A stretch of DNA of 64,000 nucleotides from Balneola sp. (GCA_003712055.1 RHLJ01000001.1:434001-498000); one strand, 5' to 3'; counted from the stretch's first letter, positions 52,307-61,159 are shown. Translations and numbers: made by a program. The notes: generated by a model from the sequence alone, not told the origin.

Positions 52307-54433
52307 TCATGCTTCTTCTAACTCCAGGTTTTCCTGTATCACCCGTTCCTGGATATCAAACGGAACCTGGGCATAATGGGAAAAACTTCTTGAATAAGTG
52401 GCACTACCTTGGGTCATAGACTTAAGCCGGGTTGAATAGTGATCCAATTCTTCTAAAGGAACATGAGCCTTAATCTTTTGAAGTGAACCTTCTGCATCCA
52501 TTCCCTGGATCTGTCCCCGACGTGTGCCAAGGTCGCTCATCACATCCCCCATATAATCTGAGGGTACGGTTACTTCGATTTCGTATACAGGCTCCATTAA
52601 CCTTGGATTTGCCTGTAGGAAACCATCGCGGAATGCCATACGGGCTGCAGTTTTGAAAGCTGCTTCGTTGGAATCAACGGAGTGCATCGATCCATCATAC
52701 ACAGAAACTCGAATGTCCCTGGCTCTACAACCACTCATTGGTCCATTCTCCATCTTTTCCATAATTCCCTTTACAATTGCAGGCATAAAGCGATTATCGA
52801 TCACACCCCCAACTATGCAGTTCTGGAATACAAGCTTCCCTCCCCATGATAATTCATGGTCTTCTCTGTTTCTGACTTTCATATCAACAGGATCTGGCAT
52901 TCCTTCTTCAAAAGGCTCAATCAGGAAATGAACTTCGGCATACTGCCCGGCTCCCCCAGACTGTTTCTTGTGCTTGTATCTAGTTTTAATTGGAGAGCCA
53001 ATCGTTTCCCGATAAGGTATTCGGGGGGTAATGAACTCAATATCCAGATGAAACCTATTGGTAAGGGCGTGTTCTATAGTATTTAGATGCTCCTCACCTT
53101 GTCCATGTATAATTATTTGTTTCAGTTCCTGGCTGTGTTCAATTACTACGGATGGGTCTTCACGATGAATCTGATGGAGGGCATTGCCCAATTTATCTTC
53201 ATCTCCTTCTTTCACTAATTTAACTGCCGTTCGGATAGTTGTAGCCGGAAAATGAATAGGATCCAGTTTTACATCATTACCTTTTTCATGAAGTGTATCA
53301 TTCACCTCACTGTCCTTGAGCTTTACAACCGCTCCTATATCTCCCGTTTTAACTTCGGCAATTTCAATGCGCTTATGCCCTTCGGTTAGGTAGAGATTTC
53401 CAAGGCGCACCGTATTGGAGTTACTTTCATTTACCAAATCCATTCCAGCCAGAACTGAGCCACTATATACTTTAAAATATATCAGATCACCAACATGAGA
53501 CTCGGAATGGGTTTTAAATAGAAACATGACTGGTTTTCCATCCGGATTCATGACGAAGTCGTCTCCTGCTTCGGTTTTTGGAGAAGATACTTCAAGAGGA
53601 TTAGGAGCCACATCATCTATAAAACCCATGATTCTACCCGTACCCATATTCCTTGATGCACATGCACAGAAAAGCGGATAAATTTGTTGTTTTACTAAGG
53701 ACAAATGAAGTCCTTTTTGCATTTGTTCTTCGTCCAGTTCTCCATGCTCGAAATAGATATCCATTAAGGTCTCATCATTTTCGGCAATTACTTCTACCAG
53801 CTCCTGGTGTAATCGTGATGCTCGCTCCTGCTCAGATTCAGGAATAGGAAGTTTATCGGGCTTACCTCCTCCTTCAGGAAATTCATACATTGTCATTCTT
53901 AGCACATCAATAATGGCATGGAAATCCCCTCCCTCACTAAAGGGGTACTGAACTACCGTTACTTCTCGGCCAAAGTGTTCTTTTGCTTCATCCACAGCCT
54001 TCCAAAAATCAGACCGTTCATTATCCAGTTTGTTAACCACAAACATAGAAGGGGTTTGATACTTTTGTGTGTATTTCCATAGAGAATCGGTTGCGACTTC
54101 TACCCCGTTTTCTGCATTAAGTGTAAAAATTGCTGTATCTGCGACCCGTAATGCTCCTACTACTTCCCCTATATAATCAGAGGTTCCCGGAGTATCGATT
54201 AGGTTAATTTTGTGTCCCCTCCAGTCTAAATTCATAAATGATGCGAAAATCGATTTACCTTTCTCTTTTTCCTGCTGATGGTAATCTGATACCGTATTTT
54301 GATCTTCAATAGTTCCTCGTCGATTGGTGGCTCCGGACTCAAACAACATAGTCTCAGCGAGTGTTGTTTTACCGGAGCCTGAATGACCCAACAGTACAAC
54401 ATTTCGGATGCGGGTAGGATTATATACTTTCAT
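52307..54433 (-). CDS. Elongation factor G-like protein (EF-G type II, FusA2-like)
   Basis: A 708-residue translational GTPase with all EF-G domains. G1 is GHSGSGKT at 16-23, G3 DTPG at 80-83 followed by TSDY, and G4 NKLD at 134-137; domains II to V follow (about 290-700). Canonical EF-G has AHIDAGKT and DTPGHVDF; here the His after DTPG, which helps GTP hydrolysis, is Thr. This matches the EF-G-2 or FusA2-like subfamily, whose members have weak or specialised translocation or recycling roles. A standard EF-G is expected elsewhere. GGAG sits near the start codon. The gene is divergent from ansA. Confidence 0.88.
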   Translation of the reverse strand: MKVYNPTRIRNVVLLGHSGSGKTTLAETMLFESGATNRRGTIEDQNTVSDYHQQEKEKGKSIFASFMNLDWRGHKINLIDTPGTSDYIGEVVGALRVADTAIFTLNAENGVEVATDSLWKYTQKYQTPSMFVVNKLDNERSDFWKAVDEAKEHFGREVTVVQYPFSEGGDFHAIIDVLRMTMYEFPEGGGKPDKLPIPESEQERASRLHQELVEVIAENDETLMDIYFEHGELDEEQMQKGLHLSLVKQQIYPLFCACASRNMGTGRIMGFIDDVAPNPLEVSSPKTEAGDDFVMNPDGKPVMFLFKTHSESHVGDLIYFKVYSGSVLAGMDLVNESNSNTVRLGNLYLTEGHKRIEIAEVKTGDIGAVVKLKDSEVNDTLHEKGNDVKLDPIHFPATTIRTAVKLVKEGDEDKLGNALHQIHREDPSVVIEHSQELKQIIIHGQGEEHLNTIEHALTNRFHLDIEFITPRIPYRETIGSPIKTRYKHKKQSGGAGQYAEVHFLIEPFEEGMPDPVDMKVRNREDHELSWGGKLVFQNCIVGGVIDNRFMPAIVKGIMEKMENGPMSGCRARDIRVSVYDGSMHSVDSNEAAFKTAARMAFRDGFLQANPRLMEPVYEIEVTVPSDYMGDVMSDLGTRRGQIQGMDAEGSLQKIKAHVPLEELDHYSTRLKSMTQGSATYSRSFSHYAQVPFDIQERVIQENLELEEA

Positions 54434-54470
54434 GGCGAACTCCGTTTTTGATTGCTGATTATTTTAGAAA

Positions 54471-54483
54471 AGAAAAGCGCTTT
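54471..54483. promoter_or_regulatory. AGAAAAGCGCTTT motif upstream of ansA
   Basis: A 13-mer with a palindromic core (AAAGCGCTTT), also present exactly once at 58170-58182 upstream of the ammonium transporter. It lies 14 nt before the ansA TATATTTG element, about where a -33 box would be. I saw no third copy in the window. Confidence 0.45.
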
Positions 54484-54496
54484 CATATTTTGCGCT

Positions 54497-54504
54497 TATA
54501 TTTG
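54497..54504 (+). promoter_or_regulatory. -7 promoter element TATATTTG for ansA
   Basis: An exact TAnnTTTG match, RNA start predicted near 54508, leader about 69 nt. No TTTG -33 box; the palindromic motif at 54471-54483 covers that place, which would fit activator-dependent transcription. Confidence 0.45.
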
Positions 54505-54576
54505 TCAATGAACATGCTGAACATTCGTGAAGAGAATGTGAAGCGTTAAGTTAATCGACTGGAGCAAAGAATCAAG

Positions 54577-55569
54577 ATGAAAAAAATCCTCATTATTCAA
54601 ACCGGAGGAACCATCGCCATGAGCGCTAAAGGTGAAGGCGTTGAGTTGGATCCCGAAGCCTGGTCTGAAACCCTATATCAGCGAATTGAAGGACTGAATG
54701 AACTGGCCGAAATTACTACCGTTCCTCTTTTCTTTGAAGACAGCTCCGACCTAAACCGAGAACATTGGACTGAACTAGCCCGCTGTATCGAAGAACATTA
54801 TGATGCTTATGATGGCTTCGTAATTCTCCACGGAACCGATACTATGGCCTTTACTGCCTCTGCCCTTTCTTTCAGCCTGATCAATCTGTCCAAACCGGTT
54901 ATTTTAACCGGAAGCCAGGTTCCTTTAAGTAATATCAGAAGTGATGCCCGTCGAAATTTCATTAATGCAATCGAAATAGCTACTACTAAAATCAATGAAG
55001 TAGCTATTTGTTTTAATGATCATGTCTATCGCGGCAACAGAGCTACCAAAACGAGTATTGGAGATTTTGATGCTTTTGGCTCTCCAAATTTTCCTGAATT
55101 GGCAGAAATTGGATTGGAAGTAGAACTCAATATTTCTCCTATTTCAGGAGAACATCCCTTTAGTGTTCTTCCATCATTTGACAATTCGGTGCTGGTACTA
55201 AATGTATTTCCTTCATTAAACACCAACTACCTAATGGCATTGGAACTTTCAAAACTAAAAGCAATCATCGTTCGATCATTTGGTAGCGGAAATTTCCCAA
55301 TGAAAGGTGAGTATAGTCTCCTCCCTTTCTTTGAAAAATGCAGAGAGCATGGAGTGATTGTGGTGCTCCTCTCACAGGCCGATTATGATGCCGTTAATCT
55401 TACCAAATACCCAGCCGGTAGAGCTGCTCTTAAGGCTGGAGCAATTTCCGGTGCCGACATGACACTTGAAGCTGCTCTTACAAAAATGATGTGGCTACTG
55501 GGCAACTATGAAGACAAAGGAATCATTGAGAAACTATTTCAACAAAGCCTGGCCGGAGAGTTAAGCTGA
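54577..55569 (+). CDS. ansA: Type I (cytosolic) L-asparaginase
   Basis: Hydrolyses L-asparagine to aspartate and ammonia. The 330 residues have both family signatures: TGGTIAM at 9-15 with the nucleophile Thr12, and HGTDTMAFTASALSFSL at 85-101 with the second Thr and Asp. No signal peptide is present, which favours the cytosolic type I enzyme. The region EVAICFNDHVYRGNRATKTS with the catalytic Lys is intact. It is divergent from the EF-G-like gene and would release ammonia, complementing the amt transporter further on. Confidence 0.94.
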   Translation: MKKILIIQTGGTIAMSAKGEGVELDPEAWSETLYQRIEGLNELAEITTVPLFFEDSSDLNREHWTELARCIEEHYDAYDGFVILHGTDTMAFTASALSFSLINLSKPVILTGSQVPLSNIRSDARRNFINAIEIATTKINEVAICFNDHVYRGNRATKTSIGDFDAFGSPNFPELAEIGLEVELNISPISGEHPFSVLPSFDNSVLVLNVFPSLNTNYLMALELSKLKAIIVRSFGSGNFPMKGEYSLLPFFEKCREHGVIVVLLSQADYDAVNLTKYPAGRAALKAGAISGADMTLEAALTKMMWLLGNYEDKGIIEKLFQQSLAGELS

Positions 55570-55570
55570 G

Positions 55571-55598
55571 TGAACATTGAACATTGATCATTGTACAA
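55571..55598 (+). repeat. Degenerate 7-bp tandem repeat after ansA
   Basis: Four consecutive heptamers TGAACAT, TGAACAT, TGATCAT and TGTACAA follow the ansA stop codon directly. The pattern may be a short microsatellite; similar wording (TGAACATGCTGAACAT) occurs upstream near 54509. Confidence 0.5.
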
Positions 55599-55654
55599 TG
55601 CCTTTCAAATCTTACCTCTTAATTCCTTGTTCTTTATTCTTACCTAAACATCCC

Positions 55655-56683
55655 TCAAGGTATCCTCTTATCCATCAGAAAAAACCAAAGCGGAGGTAAT
55701 AGTGCAGCCAGGATCATAGCAGGATAACCTGCAGGGAGTTGGGGTGAATCTTCATGGTGATCTAATATCTGGTACTTCTTACTTGCTATATAATGATGAT
55801 CGGAATGGCGAGTAAGTTCATATAGTACAATTCGTCCAAAACTATGATTGGAATTCCAGGAATGCTTGGGTAGTACTTTTTCATATCGGCCATTTTCAAG
55901 CTTCTTTCTTCTTAACCCGTAGTGCTCAAGGTAATTGATGGTTTCAAGAAGCAACAAACCAATCACTCCTGCTAACAACACATAGAGCATATTTGGATAT
56001 CCTGTAAAAAAATAAATCAGCCAGATATAGCCAATCTGTGAAAAGGTGAATAACAGCATGGTATTATCAATAGAGAACACTCCTTGCTTATTTTTTCTCA
56101 GACGATCTGCTTCAATCTTCCATGCACTGGAATACCCTAAAAAAGTTGATTTCAACCAGAAGAAATAAAGCCCCTCCCCTTTCTTGGCGCTGGCAGGATC
56201 AAGATCAGTCCCAACATGTTTGTGATGGCCTCTGTTATGCTCTACAAAGAAATGGACATAAAGCGCTGGAAGAAGCAAAAGCTGCGAAGTTAAATGATCA
56301 ATCTTCGAAGTCCGATGCCCCAATTCATGGCCTACATTGATACCGCATGTTCCAATCACAATACCTACTGATATAAGGTTACCAGCCATTTCGAAACCAG
56401 TCATTGGAACTGTATTTAACTGATAGATAAAATAACCTAACACAAAGTACAGAATGGGAAGGTTGAGATATAACAACCAATCAAATAACCGACGTTTCAA
56501 AAATTCGGCTTGCTCATTTATTGAAACGTTCTCCTCTGAAATGGGACTAAACTGATCAATGATAGGAACAAGTACGAATACAAAAATCACATTCATGAAC
56601 GTATAGCCCCCTCCTAACCATAGCCCAAGCACTGTTAGAGTGGGATTTATATAAGCAGCTAGATATTTGAGGTCTTTGATCAT
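55655..56683 (-). CDS. alkB: AlkB-type alkane 1-monooxygenase
   Basis: An integral-membrane non-heme di-iron hydroxylase that puts oxygen on the terminal carbon of n-alkanes. From ATG 56683 it has 342 residues. All four histidine elements are present: HELGHR at 119-124, EHNRGHHKHVGTDLDPAS at 148-165, NYLEHYG at 250-256 and RHSDHH at 292-297. Six or so membrane helices surround them. An ATG at 56728 adds 15 residues that do not fit the family start. No rubredoxin or rubredoxin reductase gene is adjacent, so electron donors must be encoded elsewhere. Fatty acid or sterol desaturase-like roles are less likely. Confidence 0.9.
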   Translation of the reverse strand: MIKDLKYLAAYINPTLTVLGLWLGGGYTFMNVIFVFVLVPIIDQFSPISEENVSINEQAEFLKRRLFDWLLYLNLPILYFVLGYFIYQLNTVPMTGFEMAGNLISVGIVIGTCGINVGHELGHRTSKIDHLTSQLLLLPALYVHFFVEHNRGHHKHVGTDLDPASAKKGEGLYFFWLKSTFLGYSSAWKIEADRLRKNKQGVFSIDNTMLLFTFSQIGYIWLIYFFTGYPNMLYVLLAGVIGLLLLETINYLEHYGLRRKKLENGRYEKVLPKHSWNSNHSFGRIVLYELTRHSDHHYIASKKYQILDHHEDSPQLPAGYPAMILAALLPPLWFFLMDKRIP

Positions 56684-56794
56684 GACTGGCCTTAATTTAA
56701 TTGGAGTGGGTCTACATATCAACGACAAGCTGTTCCGTCCAGTTGAAATGTCTACTCATTTTAGTATTATCAGCCAGCAATCCGGCCTTCTGAC

Positions 56795-57508
56795 ATGTAT
56801 TTTATTTTTGATCTAGAAACTATTCCTGATATCGAATTTATTCGAACTGTACTTCATGATGATAAATCAGATGAAGAGCTGCTATTAGAAAAAGCCAGTG
56901 AAGAACTGGCAAGAAATAAATCCGGTTTCCTTCCACCTATGTACCATCGCATGGTTTCCTGGGTAGGTTTATGGATCGAAAATACTGGTCAGCCCCGACA
57001 AAAAGTCGCCTGGAATGGAACTGATGAGAAAGAAGGACTTCAGAAAATCTTCGAGACTATAGGTACCTATAAAGACTTTGGACTAATTCATCACAATGGA
57101 AAAGGCTTTGATATTCCCGTTCTCACCTATCGAGCTATGAAACACGGCCTACAAATGCCTGTCCGAATGAGTGATTACGATATCCGGTATCGATATAGCA
57201 AACATAACCTGGATTTGGTGGATGAGTTCAGTAACTATGGAGCCAGCTCCTGGCCTAAGCTAAAACATCTTGGACAACTTATTGGCATTCCCTTCAAGCA
57301 AACAGGCGAAGGAAACCAGGTGTATGAGATGTTCAAAAGAAATGAATTACCGCTCATTGAGCATTATTGTTATGAAGATGTAATGGCTACCTATATCGTC
57401 TGGCTTTACTACCAATTCACAGCTGGGCATATCCCAGAAGATCAGTTTACGAATTTGAGAGAAAGAGCCCTCCAGAACCTTAATCAGATACAGAAAAATA
57501 ACTCTTAA
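56795..57508 (+). CDS. 3'-5' exonuclease of the PolB-exo-like family
   Basis: A 237-residue DnaQ-like nuclease. The N-terminus IFDLETIPDIEF holds the Exo I Asp6 and Glu8; LIHHNGKGFDIPVLTYRAM near 95-113 is Exo II with Asp; and the C-terminal EHYCYEDVMATYIVW has the Exo III Tyr-x3-Asp pattern. This fits the predicted PolB-exonuclease family (DNA_pol_B_exo2), which acts alone. It is transcribed divergently from alkB and followed by a lipoprotein gene after one base. Its substrate and partners are unknown. Confidence 0.86.
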   Translation: MYFIFDLETIPDIEFIRTVLHDDKSDEELLLEKASEELARNKSGFLPPMYHRMVSWVGLWIENTGQPRQKVAWNGTDEKEGLQKIFETIGTYKDFGLIHHNGKGFDIPVLTYRAMKHGLQMPVRMSDYDIRYRYSKHNLDLVDEFSNYGASSWPKLKHLGQLIGIPFKQTGEGNQVYEMFKRNELPLIEHYCYEDVMATYIVWLYYQFTAGHIPEDQFTNLRERALQNLNQIQKNNS

Positions 57509-57509
57509 G

Positions 57510-58121
57510 ATGAATATTAAAATTACCTCTATTCTAGTTTTAGCTTCTCTTTTTTTAATCTATTGCACAACTACTAAGATAGATTCGCAGGTAATGGCTC
57601 CGAACTTTGATCAAAAAGTAACAAACCTATTTTATGTGATTAATCTCCAGGATAAAATGGAAAAAACTGTTCCGACCCTTGTTGATAAATCCAAGTCGAT
57701 TTACACTGAAAATGGATTCCCATTTAATCATGAAGAATATACTTTCTTTAGTGAAAGAGGGACGTTTACACTTGAGAATATGGTTATTAGTGCTAAGGAA
57801 AAGAATTTCGATTTCTTTCTAATTCTTTTGGAAACTGACCATGACAGAGAAACATATTTTTCTGGCCCCACAGTGGGGGCTAATGGTATGTTCGTAGGAG
57901 GAAGTACATCAAAAACAATCAAGCATGGTCTGGAAGCCTACTTATATACAGTCTCTGATACTACAGAAATATGGAGAGCAAAAATTGAGGTTACAAGTGG
58001 TGATTATGGTAATTCTACTCAAACAGGTAATTCATTAGCCAAAGGAGTAATTGAAAGGCTTTTAAGTGATGGGCTTCTACCTTCAGGCTTTACCATACCT
58101 TCTGAATGGGATGAATATTAA
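57510..58121 (+). CDS. Hypothetical lipoprotein
   Basis: A 203-residue exported protein: signal KITSILVLASLFLIYC with lipobox LIYC. The mature part has a mixed alpha/beta pattern, with VTNLFYVINLQDKMEKTVPT, FDFFLILLETDHDRET and a Gly-rich loop (GPTVGANGMFVGGSTSKT) before SGDYGNSTQTGNSLAKGVIE. It loosely recalls DUF4136-like periplasmic proteins, but I would not assign it. It lies one base after the exonuclease gene, so the two may be one transcript. Confidence 0.66.
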   Translation: MNIKITSILVLASLFLIYCTTTKIDSQVMAPNFDQKVTNLFYVINLQDKMEKTVPTLVDKSKSIYTENGFPFNHEEYTFFSERGTFTLENMVISAKEKNFDFFLILLETDHDRETYFSGPTVGANGMFVGGSTSKTIKHGLEAYLYTVSDTTEIWRAKIEVTSGDYGNSTQTGNSLAKGVIERLLSDGLLPSGFTIPSEWDEY

Positions 58122-58169
58122 AAAACCCACACTACTTAGTTAATTAGAAAAAGTCAATGTTTATTTTCC

Positions 58170-58182
58170 AGAAAAGCGCTTT
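58170..58182. promoter_or_regulatory. AGAAAAGCGCTTT motif upstream of amt
   Basis: Exact copy of the 13-mer at 54471-54483; here AAAAGCGCTTTT is a perfect 12-bp palindrome. It lies 114 bp before the amt start. It could be a site for a nitrogen-responsive regulator. Confidence 0.45.
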
Positions 58183-58295
58183 TTATATTATTTATCCTTA
58201 ATTATTTAGGAATAATAAAAAATAGACTAAAGTTTTTTTGTCTATCTACCCCTATACTCCCAACGCCTAATCGCAATTAATTTGGAGTACAATCG

Positions 58296-59594
58296 ATGAA
58301 AAAACTCGCAGCTACCCTAATGCTGTTATTTTTAGGGACAATCTCACTTTACGGGCAAGAAACAGAAACAGCTATTAATGCAGGTGATACTGCATGGCTT
58401 CTTATTGCAACTGCTCTCGTTATGCTTATGACCCCCGCCGGCCTTGCTCTTTTCTATGGCGGATTAACCCAAAACAAACACGTACTCAATACAATAGGTA
58501 TGAGCTACATGGCATTTTGTACCGGTACTATTGTATGGGTAGTAGTGGCCTATTCCCTCGCTTTTGGAGAAGGAAATGCCTTTATAGGCGACTTGAGCAA
58601 TGTCTTTTTAAAAGGAATTGGCGTGAATGATGTTTCTGGAAGCATCCCCACTCTTCTCTTTGTGGTTTTCCAGGGAACCTTTGCGGCTATTGCAGTTGCT
58701 ATTGTTAGCGGCTCAATTATTGAACGGGTACGCTTTTCAACATGGGGAATTTTCTCTGTTCTCTGGGTAATTGCTGTTTATTCTCCAATCGCACACTGGG
58801 TTTGGGGAGGTGGATTCCTAAGTGAATCTGGTGAAATGGACTTTGCAGGTGGAACAGTAATTCATATTAATGCTGGTGTTGCTGGCCTTGTACTTTCATA
58901 TCTGGTCGGTAAACGAATGGAGCATAGTCTTGAGGAAATAAGAAAACCCTCCTCTATTAAATTTATGATTCTCGGATCTGCCCTTCTCTGGTTTGGTTGG
59001 TTTGGATTCAATGGCGGTAGCCAGCTTGCTGCAGATGGAATTGCTGCTAATGCATTATTGGTAACCAATGTTGCAGCCTGTGCCGGTGCTCTTATCTGGT
59101 TAACTATTGAATGGTTTATTGTTAAGAAACCAACACTAATTGGTATGGCATCAGGTGCGGTTTCAGGCCTGGTTGGGATTACCCCTGCTTCAGGTTTTGT
59201 GGATGTAAGTGGTGCACTTGTTATTGGAGTCGTTTCCGGTTTAGTTGGATACTGGGGTGTTGTTCATCTCAAATCATGGGTTCGCCATGATGATACCCTG
59301 GATGCTTTCGGTATTCACGGATTAGTAGGTATAGCCGGAGCTATCCTAACAGGTGTATTTGCTAACCCTGAGATCAATGGCGGAGCTGGAGCACTCTATG
59401 GAAATGTTGGCCAGATTTGGGTTCAAACAAAAGCAGTACTAATTACCATTGCTTATTCTGCAGTAGCTACATTCATTGTGTGGAAAGTCGCGTCCTTAAT
59501 TACTTCCGGTGGTAGAATTACTGAAAACCTGGAGCTAGAAGGAATGGATATTGGATACCATGGTGAGAAGCACATGGATATCGAAACCGAATAA
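58296..59594 (+). CDS. amt: Ammonium transporter (Amt family)
   Basis: A 432-residue homotrimeric ammonium channel. A signal-like N-terminus (about 1-21) precedes eleven membrane helices. The conserved twin histidines are His190 (GGTVIHINAG) and His341 (DAFGIHGLVG), and the APIAHWVWGGGF-like segment gives IAHWVWGGGF near 165-174. A GGAG site lies 9 nt before ATG 58296. No glnK/glnB gene follows, unlike many bacteria, so regulation by PII must come from elsewhere. The long, AT-rich 174-bp leader region contains the AGAAAAGCGCTTT motif. A terminator follows. Confidence 0.95.
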   Translation: MKKLAATLMLLFLGTISLYGQETETAINAGDTAWLLIATALVMLMTPAGLALFYGGLTQNKHVLNTIGMSYMAFCTGTIVWVVVAYSLAFGEGNAFIGDLSNVFLKGIGVNDVSGSIPTLLFVVFQGTFAAIAVAIVSGSIIERVRFSTWGIFSVLWVIAVYSPIAHWVWGGGFLSESGEMDFAGGTVIHINAGVAGLVLSYLVGKRMEHSLEEIRKPSSIKFMILGSALLWFGWFGFNGGSQLAADGIAANALLVTNVAACAGALIWLTIEWFIVKKPTLIGMASGAVSGLVGITPASGFVDVSGALVIGVVSGLVGYWGVVHLKSWVRHDDTLDAFGIHGLVGIAGAILTGVFANPEINGGAGALYGNVGQIWVQTKAVLITIAYSAVATFIVWKVASLITSGGRITENLELEGMDIGYHGEKHMDIETE

Positions 59595-59616
59595 TTTGCT
59601 CTCTCAATAACTCCTT

Positions 59617-59650
59617 AAAGCCTGTTGCCTATCAGTAACAGGCTTTTTTT
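59617..59650 (+). terminator. Intrinsic terminator of amt
   Basis: AAAGCCTGTT (59617-59626), 10-nt loop, AACAGGCTTT (59637-59646), and a T-run to 59650. The T-run overlaps the stop codon of the convergent oxidoreductase gene. Confidence 0.85.
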
Positions 59651-61130
59651 ATACAATCCGGTCAGGATCGCTGAAGTCAGGAATCTCTCCTCTATAGCCA
59701 AACACTTTTTTGATCAGCTTTACTGACCACTCACTTTGGTTCTTGATATACCATTGATCCGCAGCTCTTCGTGCTCCAAGGCTCCAGCTTGGATAAGGAT
59801 GGATCGTATCAGCAATCCCCCTCATGCTTACTCCATTCTTCATCGCAAGCGCATATTCCGAGATAAATTCACCAGCATGAGCACCAACTACAGAAGCACC
59901 ATAAATCTTGCCCGAAAGTTTATTGGCATAAATCTTTATTAATCCCGTTGCTTCACTTTCTGTTAAGGCTCGATCAATTTTGGAATATGGGAAACGATAG
60001 GTCTCAAAACTCACCCCTTGCTCTTCCAGTTGAGTTTCTGTCTTTCCTACATGGGCTAACTCTGGTTCAGTGAAGGTAACCCAGGGCACATTCTTTTCAT
60101 CAATTTTCATTGGAAGTTTTAGTAAGGCACTTGTGGTGGCAACTTTTGCGGTATGCTCACTCATATGAGTAAACTGGTACCGACCATTTACATCACCAAT
60201 TGCATAAATATGGCTCACATTGGTCTGACAGGAATCATCTACTGAAATACCCTTTCTGTCGAAGTTGACCCCTGCTTTCTCCAGGTCAAGCGTTTCAATA
60301 TTCGGCTTTCTACCAGTGGCTATAAGTAAATGAGTTCCGAAAATTACTTTCGCTTCTCCGTTTTGAACCACATGTACTTCTACCCTTTCCTCATTTTTAA
60401 CTACCGTTTTTATGGATGATTCCATTTCGAAAACGACCCCTTGTGATTGCAGCTCGCTCATTAAAATTTCTACAAGCTCTTCATCATCATTTCTCATGAT
60501 ACGATCGGCCATATCAATCACAGTAACTTTGGAACCCAAACTGGAAAAGGCCTGACTCATTTCCGTACCAATTGGCCCTCCACCAATTATCAATAGCTCT
60601 TCGGGAAGATTCTCGATCTCAAAAAGAGATTCGTTGGTTAAATGCTCCACTTCTTCCAATCCCTCGATAGGTGGAACTGAAGCAGAAGCTCCACTAGCAA
60701 TAAAAAAATACCTGGAAGAAACTTTCCGAGAACCTCCTTGAGCCAGTTGGACATCTATTGTATGTGCATCAATAAAACTCGCCTCTCCAAATACTACCTC
60801 TACCCCTTGATCTTCATAAATCTTTGGATCATCCGCATCTTCATAAACTTCATCCCTTATTTTATGAACATGTTCTATTACTTTTTTAAAATCGACAACA
60901 GGTTCAGTATCAACTAATCCGAATTTAGAAGCTTCTTTTATTTGCCGAACTACTTTACCCGCTTTAAGAAGTACTTTACTAGGTACACATCCAGTCCATG
61001 TACAATCACCACCTAATCGATGGCGCTCAATCATCATGGTCTTAGCACCTATATTGGCAGCAATACCTGAAGCTGTTAGCCCTGCGGCTCCACCTCCAAT
61101 TACTACAGCATCATATTCATATTTCGACAT
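59649..61130 (-). CDS. Mercuric-reductase-like pyridine nucleotide-disulfide oxidoreductase
   Basis: A 493-residue FAD/NAD(P)-dependent flavoprotein. FAD binding is GGGAAGLTA at 12-20, the redox disulfide pair is Cys43 and Cys48 in GGDCTWTGCVPSK, NAD(P) binding is IIGGGPIGTEMSQAFSSLGSK and the second FAD site is IYAIGDVNGRYQFTHMSEHTAK. Near the C-terminus the usual HPHPTLSE dimer active-site motif reads HPYPSWSLG, so the base His is kept but the Glu is Leu. No N-terminal HMA domain or C-terminal vicinal cysteines are present, so mercury reduction is unlikely; the true substrate is unknown. It has a near-consensus promoter. Confidence 0.88.
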   Translation of the reverse strand: MSKYEYDAVVIGGGAAGLTASGIAANIGAKTMMIERHRLGGDCTWTGCVPSKVLLKAGKVVRQIKEASKFGLVDTEPVVDFKKVIEHVHKIRDEVYEDADDPKIYEDQGVEVVFGEASFIDAHTIDVQLAQGGSRKVSSRYFFIASGASASVPPIEGLEEVEHLTNESLFEIENLPEELLIIGGGPIGTEMSQAFSSLGSKVTVIDMADRIMRNDDEELVEILMSELQSQGVVFEMESSIKTVVKNEERVEVHVVQNGEAKVIFGTHLLIATGRKPNIETLDLEKAGVNFDRKGISVDDSCQTNVSHIYAIGDVNGRYQFTHMSEHTAKVATTSALLKLPMKIDEKNVPWVTFTEPELAHVGKTETQLEEQGVSFETYRFPYSKIDRALTESEATGLIKIYANKLSGKIYGASVVGAHAGEFISEYALAMKNGVSMRGIADTIHPYPSWSLGARRAADQWYIKNQSEWSVKLIKKVFGYRGEIPDFSDPDRIV

Positions 61131-61159
61131 AAAGAACTCCGGTCTTAGTTTAAGCGTGA

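Noticed and set aside
54509-54535. TGAACATGCTGAACATTCG stretch as part of a repeat family with the heptamers after ansA
   Set aside because: Similarity is limited to TGAACAT and may be chance; too weak to list as a repeat.
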